Shown: one piece after another, positions 21,601-30,467 of the stretch
How positions within the stretch are numbered: position 1 is the first letter of the stretch
Layout of the letters: every line of letters begins with the position of its first letter
Assembly (NCBI GenBank): GCA_030562195.1
Contig: JAUJPP010000005.1
Coordinates: 31,979,106 to 32,043,105 of the forward strand
DNA from: Nipponacmea schrenckii
Taxonomy: Eukaryota; Mollusca; Gastropoda; Lottiidae
Length of the DNA stretch: 64,000 nucleotides
Direction of reading: 5' to 3'
Program-made: the position numbers and the translations under genes
The notes under the pieces: generated by a model
Databases searched by the model: none
What the model was told of the DNA's origin: nothing
The model's input: the letters and a program-made list of their open reading frames with translations, nothing else

Positions 21601-24600
21601 TTCTATTAATCTTTCAGTTACCATTCTATCTTGTGTATTGATATTAACTATTGGTAAGTTTGTTCTGTATCTTCTTCTGTTTAGAAGTTCTGCAGGTGAT
21701 GGTAAATGGTGGTCAATAGTTGTTGCTCTAAGACATAAAAGTGCCATTAGTATGTCGCTCTTTGTTTGAGTAGCTTTCTTCATGATTTTCTTTATAGTCT
21801 GTATTTGTCTTTCTATAAATCCATTACTTCTGGCATAATGGGGTGAACTGGTTATGTGTTCAAAATCATAGTCTCTGGAAAACTGTTGGAAAGCTTGACT
21901 AGTAAATTGTGGTCCATTGTCGCTCATCATTTTCTGTGGTATTCCATGTTCTGTGAAGACTTGTTTGGTTATAGTGACTATAGTGGAACCAGTACTCTGC
22001 CCTTTAGGTATCTTCCTGACGATTGGAAATTTACTGTAGTAGTCTGCAGTTATGAGATATTCATCGTTGTCAAAGTAAAATATGTCAGTTCCTAAGGTAC
22101 GCCATGGTCGGTTTGGGACAGAGTGTTGAATAAGTGGTTCCTTTGGCTGTGATGTTTGGTATTCTTGTACAATTTGAGACTAGTTGTTCTATTTCTTGGT
22201 TGATGTTACTCCAGAAGACTGATGTTTTCGCTCTCAATTTAGATTTCTCTGCTCCCTGGTGTGCCATGTGTATTCTTTCTAAGATTTCTGCCTGTAGTGA
22301 CTTAGGTATGATGATTCTGTGACCTTTTAGAATTGTACCGTTTTCCACTGCAAGTTCATCTCTATATGACCAGTATGGAATAAATGGTTTCGGTAGGTTT
22401 GCTTGATGTTCTGGCCAGCCATTGAAGATCGTTTGTTTTAGAGGTGCCAATTCAGGATCTGCTGCAGTTTCATCTCTAATGTGGTCTAACTTGTTAGTTA
22501 AAAAGTTGGTCATAACAGTATGTATCTGGACATCCATACCTTGTATAGGTTCCTTTTCTTGTGGTGATAGGCGAGAAAATGTGTCGGGGAGTAATAAATC
22601 TTTTCCTGTCTTTTTATGGTCAAGTCGTATGGTTGAATTCTTAATAACATACGTTGTAACCTGGGTGATGCTGCAGTTAGGTGTTTCAGATGAATACTTT
22701 GGAGTGGTTTGTGGTCACTTTCTACGATGAATGGTCTACCATAAAGATGGGTGTGAAATCTTTCGAATCCATATACAACAGCAAGCATTTCTGTTTTATG
22801 TTTGCATATCTGCTTTCGACATCTGTTAGGGCTTTGGAATAAAAAGCAATAGGTTTGTTCTCCTGTATCAGTACAGCTCCAAGTCCTCTAGTGGAGGCAT
22901 CTACTTGTAGAATGACATCCTAGTTTGTATCAAAATATGCTAAGGTTACTTCTTTACATATGCTGTTCTTTATAACATTGAAAGCTTTTTGGTGCGAAGC
23001 ATTCCATGTAAATTCTGACTCTTTCTTGGTTATTTCTCTCAATGGTGCTGCTAGTGTAGCTAAGTTTGGTATGAATGGTCCCATATAGGTTGCTAATCCT
23101 AGGAAGGTTTGTAGTGATTTAACGTCAGTCGTTGGTGACATTTTCTCTAGCGCTGATATCTTCTCAGGATCTGGTTTCATGCCTTCTTTGCTAAATATGA
23201 GGCCAAAGAATGTGATCTGTGGTTGTTTAATCTTACATTTTTCTGGGTTGAAGAAGTTGAAAAGTCGTCTGCTATGCTGATGGATCCAGGACAGTCTTCT
23301 AAGATTTGGTCCATTTTCTGTTGAAAAAACATCTCGACTCATCTTGAGACCAAAAGGCATTCTTAAAAATCTATATCATCCAAATGGGCTGTTGAAGGTA
23401 GTATAATAGCTTGACTGCTCATCCAATACTACACTCCAATAACCATGTTTAGCATCGAATATTGAAAATACCGTAGCACCATTCAATTTTGGTAGAAGAG
23501 TCTCAATGGTAGGAGTTACATGGTGGTTTCTTCGGATCGCTTGGTTCAGATCTATTGGATCAACGCATATTCGAAGACGTCCGTTGGTTTTCCTCCTAAA
23601 TACCAAGGAATTTACCCAATCGGTTGGTTCGTCCGTTACTCTTCGAATGACTCCTAGCTTTACCATATCATCCAATTCATTCTTGATATCGTCTCTCAAT
23701 GTCAGCGGGACTTTACGGTGGTATATTAGGATCCAGTTTTATGTTGTATTCTCTCCTGAATTCTCTGATACCAGTGAATCTATTAGGATACAGGTTGAGG
23801 AGTTGTTCTTTATCTCTTATAGGTGGCAGTGAAGAAGTTTTCTCGATCATACAGTTCATGGTGATCAATCCCAAGGTTCTTGAAGGACTGAAGTCCAATG
23901 ATGATTGATCCAATGTCATCTGTTACAAAGAACTTTGTTGGTGCAGTTATTCCCTTGTGTCTGCATTGCATTTCAGTGGTTCCGTAGTGGTGAATCTTGT
24001 TTCCACCATATGATATGAGATTAGATAAACTTGGTGTTAGGTTGGTTGGCGATCCATCTTTATCAAATTGGTTTGGATACATTTTCCTGAAGGTTTTAAA
24101 TGGTAGGAGGTTTCCTTGAGCACCTGGGTCCATTTTTCTTTTCATGGTAATGCTTGGTGGAAATTCTGGCAATTCTAATGTTGCCTGGATCTCGTCTCTT
24201 TGATCTGAAGTGATGGAGTAGAATGACAAACTTCAAGTTCGTTGAGTGGTTCTTCATTTTCTAAGGAGTGAAATTGTTTTCTGGTATGGTTTCTCTGCTT
24301 TGAGATGCTTCTGTCTCGATTTGTTAATCTCTAGTATCTTCTCTGACTGTTTCTACGGGTACGCCTAGATTGGTAAGTGTTTCTTGCATGTCCTCGGCAA
24401 ACTTTCGCCCAGTGGTTTGGTATACCACATTTGGAACAAGTAGTGTTGAATGCAGGACATGATCTTTTATCACGTTGATGGTCTCCTCCGCAGTTACTGC
24501 ATTTGGTTGGGTTGTTCCTATTCTGGTATGGTTTAGTAGGCGGTTGCTTAATGGTGGAGTGTATTTCAGTCCGGGTAGATTTTTCCATTTGGTTCGTTTG

Positions 24601-27600
24601 TGTAATTGCTGCTTCGTATGTTCTGGCTACATCGAGTGCTTGATCAAGTGTCAGTCTATCATCAGTTCCAATAAGTTTCTCTTGAATTTTCTTGTGTTTG
24701 GTTCCAAATATAAGCTGCTCAATTATTCTTTCGTTTGTTTCAATTTCATCTCAAAATTTACATTTGGTTGCCTGGGTCTTGCATGCTGTGATGAAGTCGT
24801 CTACGGTTTGGTTTTCCCTTGTCGGAAGTGACCTAGATTGAGCCTTGCTAATTGATGATTTGATTTTGGTTCAAGTTATTTCAGGGTCGTGTTTGTCTTC
24901 ATCTCGATCAAAATTCCAAGAATTGTAAATCTCAATACCTTTCTGTCCAGTCCAGAGTAGAATGTAAGTGACTTTTTGTTGTTTTGACATCTCATGTAGT
25001 GGACCATCAAATATCAGTTGGCAGTACTGCATAAATCTTTCAAATGTTGTAGGTAGATTCTCACTTCCCCAGTCCATTGTTGGTATCTGAATACCAGTCA
25101 ATTCAGCCATCTTTTATTGATTTCTGCTCACGTGGTTTAAGTGTTTTGTGAATATAGTTTTCCTTACTTTCTGTCTTGGCTGGTTCTTGGTTCTGTTGAT
25201 CAAATCCCACTTCTGACACATGTAATATCTTTTGGTTGATATCAAAACCATTATTCAGTTAGGCAGAAGTAACAACACATGGTATTGGGGTGTTGATGTT
25301 TATTCTGAGTGTTGTATAGAGAGAGGGTGAATAGTACAGTGCATGACAATATATATATGGAACAGTCTATTATAATACTATAGTATGGAGGGGTGAGAGG
25401 TTGGATGAATCTCAATTCAAGTAATAGGTAATATTATGACACCTCATTGTCAATATAACTACTTCCCCTAGTCTTGTCTAACTGTCAATTTAACTACTTC
25501 CTCTAGTCTTTCCTAATTGTCTATATAACTACTTCACTTAGTCTTACCTAATTGTCTATATAAGTACTTCCCTTAGTCTTACCTAATTGTCTATATAACT
25601 ACTTCACTTAGTCTTACCTCATTGTCAATATAACTACTTCCCCTAGTCTTACCTAATTGTCTATATAACTACTTCACTTAGTCTTACCTAATTGTCAATA
25701 TAACTACTTCCCCTAGTCTTACCTAATTGTCTATATAAGTACTTCCCCTATTCTTCCCACTTAGGAATCTAAGTTCAGGCTGCAATGTGCACTTCCCAAA
25801 GTCTTACCTTATTGTCTATATAACTATTACATGCATAACACCAAACTGACAAGTCTGAATAACTGAGAACTATTCTATGTTCTGTTTCTATACCATGAAA
25901 TAACATGTGCTCATTACGGAATCTGCTACAATAGACCTGAATTAAAAATCAGTCAATTCATGTTATTCATACACTGACTTGTTACTATCGATGGTTAAAA
26001 TTATAATATATACTTAAGTATACAAGGCAATTTTAGATTTTCAAAATTTCATTATATAAATTACTAAAATTTCAATTGTGCTCGGTAATTTTCTCTAACA
26101 GCAAACTCAACTAAAACATTGAATAATCATTCAAACATTTGCTCAACCGCATTGCTGAATACAAAGATAGCTTGCCAGGCAAGGTAACATACGCCCACTG
26201 ATAGCTTTGATTGTAAAAGTAAAAGTCCAATTACAGCTGGTTCCTGATTTACAAGGAACTTGGAAGTTAACTATATTGTATTGCATTCAGAAGATCCAAT
26301 AAAAACTGTAGTCTCTACAGTGTCCACAAACAATTGTTGACAGACGGATGAGAAACAGTACATTCGAAATTCCAAGTTCCAGAATTCCAGGAATTTTTTT
26401 CAGAATCATATCAAAATCAATAGGGGTCTTCCTTGGATGTATTCCAGGAATTTTTTTCAGAATCATATCAAAATCAATAGGGGTCTTCCTTGGATGGTAA
26501 TAAACAAATATACCAAGTTACAAAAAGATTCATAAAGAAATGGAGTCTCTACAGTGTCCACAAGCTTTTGTTTACAAACAGAACAATTTGAAATTCAAAT
26601 CCAAGAATTCCAGGAATTTTTTTCGGAATCATACCAAAATCAATAGGGGTCTTCATTGAATGATAATAAACATGTATACCAAGTTTCAAGAAAATCCAAT
26701 GAAACCTGTAGTCTCCACAGTGTCCACAAACAATTATTGACAGACGGATGACAAACAGTACAATTCGAAATTCCAAGTCCCAGAATTCCAGGAATTTTTT
26801 TCAGAATCATATCAAAATCAATAGGGTTCTTCCTTGGATGGTTATAAACAAATATACCAAGTTACAAAAAGATTCATAAAAAAATGGAGTCTCTACAGTG
26901 TCCACAAGCTTTTGTTTACAAACAGAACAATTTGAAATTCAAAGTCCAAGAATTCCAGGAATTTTTTTCGAAATCATACCAAAATCGATAGGGTTCTTCC
27001 TTGAGTGATTATAAACAAGTATACCAAGTTTCAAGAAATTCCAATAAAAACTGTAGTCTCTACAGTGTCCACAAACAATTGTTGACAGACGGACCAACGG
27101 ACCGACGGACCGACGGAATTTGAAATTCAAAGTTCAAGAATTCCAGGAATTTTTTTCGGAATCATACCAAAATCGATAGGGGTCTTCGTTGAATGGTAAT
27201 AAACATGTATACCAAGTTTCAAGAAGATCCAATAAAAACTGTAGTCTCTACAGTGTCCACAAACAATTGTTGACAGACGGATGAGAAACAGTACATTCGA
27301 AATTCCAAGTTCCAGAATTCCAGGAATTTTTTTCAGAATCATATCAAAATCAATAGGGGTCTTCCTTGGATGGTAATAAACAAATATACCAAGTTACAAA
27401 AAGATTCATAAAGAAATGGAGTCTCTACAGTGTCCACAAGCTTTTGTTTACAAACAGAACAATTTGAAATTCAAAGTCCAAGAATTCCAGGAATTTTTTT
27501 CGAAATCATACCAAAATCGATAGGGTTCTTCCTTGAGTGATTATAAACAAGTATACCAAGTTTCAAGAAATTCCAATAAAAACTGTAGTCTCTACAGTGT

Positions 27601-30467
27601 CCACAAACAATTGTTGACAGACGGACCAACGGACCGACGGACCGACGGACCGACGGACCAACGGACCGACGGACCGACGGACAGGGGCGACAACAATATA
27701 CGTCCACATTTCTATGTGGGCGTATAAAAATTACCTTGTAACAAATCAAGCAAACCCAATTCTCTTCAGTTTCCCCACAATCTTCACATGGTGCATGAGT
27801 GTTTAATTCTGGTAATGGTAGAGGTTGAACATCTGCTAAATGCTGGCACCAAGGTAATGGTTGGACAGCAAACAGTTCACCCTAAATGAAACAAACATGA
27901 CACATGTAGGACCCATAGTTTAACATTTAAAGTCTACAATTTTTTCTCTTGATCAAACTGCTAAATTGAGCATAAATACTCAATGATATATACTTAGTTA
28001 AGATTGGCAGCTTTTGAGCAGAAAAGACCTAAAATCAGTGATTCATTATGGGCCTAAAAAAAGGATATATATTTCGGAGTTAGCTCCCTTGATACCTATT
28101 TTATTATAATGTAACACCATACTAGCTCATTTATGTTCATAATTTTCCTCCATCCATTTATTACTAGAGAAGGATTTGAAATTTCAATCTCAACCCTTGG
28201 TTAAACTTGTAATATGTAGCTTCATTCATATCAGAATATCACATGATGTAATCATACATGTAGAGATCAAAATGATTTAATTCAACAAAATTTGAGATTA
28301 CATAAGTATTAGACTTCCAGTCCCACATAAAAATCAAGTTATATTAGAAAAACTTAGGATTAATTAATTAGGCAATGATAATATTGTTACTTGATTAGCA
28401 TGTGTCATGGGTTATCAATTGTTAATCTGATTTATTGTCAAGAATTTGGACACTGAAAAAATAAAATAAAAAAAAATAAAAAATTTAAAATTTGGTTATA
28501 AGAAAAAAAAAATTTATTGGTAGAATTGGATATCAGGTCAGTAGGATGGGAACAAAATGCAAAAGCATAAAAAGCACAAAAACATCAGCAGAATATGTAT
28601 GTAGACATAATGGTTTAAACAGAAATTAATACTCCAAACTTTTTTTTTTAATACAATACTTTATTCAGTTATCTATACAATTTTACAAATTTAAGAGTGG
28701 GAGTCTGAAAACAAGCTAAGCTTATTTTAATTCATTTCCCAGTATAAATTCAATTTACAATATATATACATAACATACAATTCATGTAAAAACAAATATG
28801 TGAAAAAGAAATCAGCTGTGCCTAAGTTTCTCTTTTAATATATATTTCTGTGTTGCTCTACATTTCATACCATTAGCACTATCATATCAATCAATGAAAT
28901 ATAATTATGTTATTATTGTATATAATAAGTAGATAGGTATATATATAGATGGCGATGGTTAATAAGTGATGATATAATGTAATGAATAGTATAATAATAA
29001 TAGATAGAAGATAATATAATAATAGATTTTGCGAAAATTTGGCTATAAGAAAAAAAAAATAATTTGGATAGAATGGAATCAGATGAGATAGATTGAGATA
29101 GAGAATAAAGTGTAGGTTTCACAAATTAATTAGATCAAGATAGGTTTTTTCAGATTTGAAGACATGACTAGATTTGGTAAATATCGAAAAATAAAAATAC
29201 AGGAGGATACGACTACGTAGTAGATTTGGTGTAGAGGCCCGAGATCATCATTTTATCAGCTTGAATCGTTTTGTCAGAGATATATAGGCGTGTACCGTCT
29301 CTGTGACAAGCTTGTTCGTTTCGTCACTCAGATCTGTGCTACCATATAGCAAGAGTTTTATGTCTATTATGAAAGTTGGTAATGTGTTGATAGTTGTGGC
29401 TCTCTCTTGATAGTAACGAGGGCACACCAGCAGATAATGGTAAGAATCCTCCATAGGATGACCACATAAACAACTTGGGTTGTCGGAGATGTGCATGGAA
29501 AACTTGTGGAAATTAAGTTCGCTTTTTAAGTGGCGTAGTCTACAGTGGATGATTTGCAAGTGTCTTTGGCCAAGGTAAGATTGAAAAGGAACAATAGGGT
29601 CAGAAAATTTGAGTTTATTCTTAAAGGTGCTAATGTTTACTGAATTTTTTATACTGTCAGGGAGTGCATTCCATTCTTCGGTTGTCGATGGTAGAAAAGA
29701 TTTCTTGTAAGCCTCAGTCTGGCATGGAATTGATCGAAGTTTGTCTGGTTCACGAACAGGATATGGATTTACACTTCCAATAGATGGGGGTACTAATAGG
29801 TAGGATAGGATAGGATGGGACTAATTTGTGGAACATTTTGTAAAAAAGAACTAGCTGATGACGAAGTCTTCGTGTCTTTAGTGATGTGAAACCGGTTTCG
29901 GAGTAAAGAACTTCATGTGACGTTCCCCTGACCAAGCCTGATATTGTTCTCAATGCGTCGAGATGAAGGTTTTCGAGAAGATCGGTTTCCTGGACTGAGC
30001 AATTGTTCCATACAACGTCCCCATAGTCAAAATTAGGCAAGATACAGGATTTGTAAATAGTTTCTAATGATTTTCGAGAAAGCCTATACTTCAAACTTCT
30101 AAAGCTGTCGATGTATTTGGAGAGTTTCAGAATCAATGAATGAATGTGCGAAGAAACAAACTCTATTTGAGTTAAAAAAGAAATCAAACATTGAACTCAT
30201 TTGAAATATAGAGATGGATAGAGTTGTATATCTCATCTTATTTAGGTTATTTTTATATCCCTTACCTCCATTTTAAACAGATCTTCTACAGTATTTGGTC
30301 TGACTTGTCCACCACAGGCACCTTGGGACTCTTCAGTAGAACCTCCACAGGCACCTGTACCACTTGTTGATGGCCCATCTGCTATCTGCACTTCATTTAA
30401 ACCATTTTTCTCAGGAGTGGAATTTCCTTTATCCATTATGATAGTGTTTTTTTGCTCTTCACCAACC
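18561..30467 (-). CDS. HDAC6: HDAC6-like gene, C-terminal four exons including the complete ZnF-UBP domain (5' part not in view)
   Basis: Exons in transcript order: 30467-30266, 27881-27735, 25936-25808, 18623-18561 (stop TGA). All introns are GT-AG; phases are 2-in then 0, 0, 0. The last three exons encode the zinc-finger ubiquitin-binding domain and the short C-terminal tail typical of histone deacetylase 6, which ends shortly after a K-F-G-E motif. All twelve expected zinc ligands are visible: WCQH, CEDC, CLIC, Y-C-S-R, E-H-M-L-F-H, E-H, W-C-Y-A-C. In HDAC6 this domain binds free C-terminal ubiquitin tails and links aggregates to dynein and aggresomes. No deacetylase exon was recognised upstream to 64,000, so either introns are very long or this is a ZnF-only derivative. 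An in-frame Met at 30436 could start a short protein. Confidence 0.82.
18685..21060. repeat. 35-bp minisatellite derived from an HDAC6 exon/5' splice-site junction (main block)
   Basis: About 65-68 tandem units. The + consensus is CTTCCCCTAGTCTTACCTAA then TTGTCTATATAACTA (35 bp), with variants CAATATAACTA and CCTTATTG or CCTCATTG. Read on the minus strand, each unit carries A-G|GTAAGACTA, a strong splice-donor consensus. The unit differs by only about four bases from 25797-25831, the true end of the HDAC6-like exon with its donor. Degenerate copies start near 18,665, and the far end is broken by a retroelement. Confidence 0.93.
21190..22537 (-). pseudogene. Integrase remnant
   Basis: Frame 22537-22085 carries an H-x-A-H-Q-G-x-x-K segment and a later cysteine, remnants of the H2C2 zinc-binding N-terminus. 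Frame 21930-21190 holds S-D-N-G-P-Q-F-T-S and a glutamate in F-I-E-R-Q, two of the three D-D-E catalytic positions. The C-terminal G-P-A-V-V-E-E-R-L domain and a Pro/Arg-rich end follow. The first catalytic Asp lies in the gap between frames. Confidence 0.75.
22510..23699 (-). pseudogene. Reverse transcriptase and RNase H remnants
   Basis: Frames 23699-23376 (R-I-C-V-D-P-I-D-L-N-Q; V-F-S-I-F-D-A-K-H-G-Y-W), 23360-22920 (M-P-F-G-L-K; T-F-L-G-L-A-T-Y; W-N-A-S-H-Q-K-A-F) and 22788-22510 (E-S-D-H-K-P-L-Q-S-I) give the fingers, palm, connection and RNase H parts of a gypsy-type pol. The block between P-F-G-L-K and the N-P-E-K-C-K-I segment is shortened and the Y-x-D-D catalytic box is not present. 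Frames shift at least three times. Confidence 0.75.
23810..24229 (-). pseudogene. Retropepsin-like protease region, active site altered
   Basis: Contains M-D-P-G-A-Q-G-N-L-L-P, which aligns with the D-T/S-G-A start of retroviral-type aspartic proteases, but Thr/Ser is replaced by Pro. The flap and second hydrophobic motif (I-I-G-L) are visible. The changed catalytic triad fits a dead element. Confidence 0.65.
24331..25110 (-). pseudogene. Gag-like frame with two in-frame TGA codons
   Basis: A single frame runs from Met at 25110 to 24331, with TGA at 24873-24871 and again at 24753-24751. Near the end are two zinc-knuckle-like C-x2-C-x4-H/C units (C-S-N-C-G-G-D-H, C-S-K-C-G-I-P-N-H-W-A-K-V-C), typical of a nucleocapsid. 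At least the second stop looks like a C-to-T change at a CpG, but this is inference. Not functional as read. Confidence 0.75.
25221..25441 (-). repeat. 5' LTR of the gypsy-like element with adjacent primer-binding site
   Basis: In element orientation it starts TGTCATAATATTACC and ends GATATTACA (TG...CA). Inside are an AT-rich TATA-like run and AATAAAC. Immediately downstream, TGTGTCAGAAGTGGGATTTG (minus strand, 25220-25201) resembles primer-binding sites of gypsy elements. The boundaries are inferred, since no second LTR is available for comparison. Confidence 0.6.
25442..25756. repeat. 35-bp minisatellite, exon-proximal block
   Basis: About nine more units of the same 35-bp repeat, between the retroelement's LTR and the HDAC6-like exon. 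The true exon/donor copy (25797-25831) is separated from this block by about 40 bases containing CAATGTGCAC. The same decamer also flanks the far end of the array at about 18,661-18,670, so both ends of the array retain the original flank. Confidence 0.9.
25808..25936 (-). CDS. HDAC6: HDAC6-like ZnF-UBP exon 3 (parent copy of the minisatellite unit)
   Basis: Forty-three codons, phase 0-0, beginning V-Y-C-S-R-F-R-N-E-H-M-L-F-H-G and ending W-C-Y-A-C-N-S-Y-I-D-N-K. It contains six zinc ligands (C; H, H, H; C, C) and the ubiquitin-contact positions Arg, Trp and Tyr of the family. The acceptor follows TTTTTAATTCAG and the donor is AAG|GTAAGAC. Its last 24 bases plus 11 intron bases are the template of the adjacent minisatellite. 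Confidence 0.85.
26165..27730 (+). mobile_element. HINE/pearl-like non-autonomous element, copy A
   Basis: Starts AGATAGCTTGCCAGGCAAGG then TAACATACGCCCACTG and ends TACGTCCACATTTCTATGTG then GGCGTATAAAAA. The ends are shared with copies at 40,671 and 43,317. The core is a series of longer, ~250-300 bp repeats with GTCTCTACAGTGTCCACAA. A (GGAC)n-type microsatellite lies at 27,090-27,120 and 27,620-27,690. The terminal CCACAT-TTCT-ATGTGG is a perfect 6-bp-stem hairpin, as in Helentron-type ends. It fills most of the intron between two HDAC6-like exons. Confidence 0.75.
27735..27881 (-). CDS. HDAC6: HDAC6-like ZnF-UBP exon 2
   Basis: Forty-nine codons, phase 0-0: G-E-L-F-A-V-Q-P-L-P-W-C-Q-H-L then P-C-E-D-C-G-E-T-E-E-N-W-V-C-L-I-C-Y-K. 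This is the N-terminal half of the ZnF-UBP domain, with six zinc ligands. The x-A-V-x-P-L-P-W-C-x-H-L start is distinctive of HDAC6 rather than USP-type ZnF-UBPs. The donor is AAG|GTAA; the HINE-like element starts only a few bases into the intron. Confidence 0.88.
27882..28639. other. Intron sequence, no feature recognised
   Basis: AT-rich intron of the HDAC6-like gene with A-rich runs near 28,450-28,510. No exon or named repeat is seen. Confidence 0.5.
28640..30190 (-). mobile_element. 5'-truncated LINE fragment in HDAC6-like intron
   Basis: On the minus strand, 30187-29750 encodes the C-terminal part of a non-LTR reverse transcriptase (C-I-L-P-N-F-D-Y-G-D-V-V-W-N-N; L-E-N-L-H-L-D-A-L-R-T-I-S-G). 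29559-29248 encodes the usual tail with C-L-C-G-H-P-M-E-D-S-Y-H-Y-L-L-V-C. The frames are broken between them. An A tract (T run at 28,641-28,650 on +) marks the 3' end. Palm catalytic motifs are absent because the copy is 5'-truncated. Confidence 0.75.
30266..30467 (-). CDS. HDAC6: HDAC6-like linker exon upstream of the ZnF-UBP
   Basis: Sixty-seven codons entered in phase 2 and left in phase 0. It is a low-complexity, Ser/Gly/Glu-rich linker (G-P-S-T-S-G-T-G-A-C-G-G-S-T-E-E-S) ending T-V-E-D-L-F-K-M-E, with a near repeat of G-A-C-G-G. The position matches the disordered linker between the deacetylase and ZnF domains of HDAC6. The acceptor follows TATGTATTTCAG and the donor is GAG|GTAAGGG. 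The frame also stays open upstream through the acceptor, so it could be a first exon with Met at 30436. Confidence 0.65.

Larger units (their letters stand above)
21061..25441 (-). mobile_element. Decayed Ty3/gypsy-like LTR retrotransposon inserted in the minisatellite
   Basis: On the minus strand the order is LTR, primer-binding-like site, gag with two zinc knuckles, protease, reverse transcriptase, RNase H, integrase. This is the Ty3/gypsy order. The 35-bp repeats resume at both edges, so it inserted into the array. Only the 5' LTR (25221-25441) is found. The sequence below 21,190 shows no match to it, so the 3' end is truncated or replaced. Several frames, stop codons and missing catalytic motifs show it is inactive. 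Confidence 0.88.

Noticed and set aside
27533..27727. Thr/Asp/Arg-rich frame (R-T-D-G-P-T-D repeats)
   Set aside because: Translation of the (GGAC)n microsatellite at the end of the HINE-like element.
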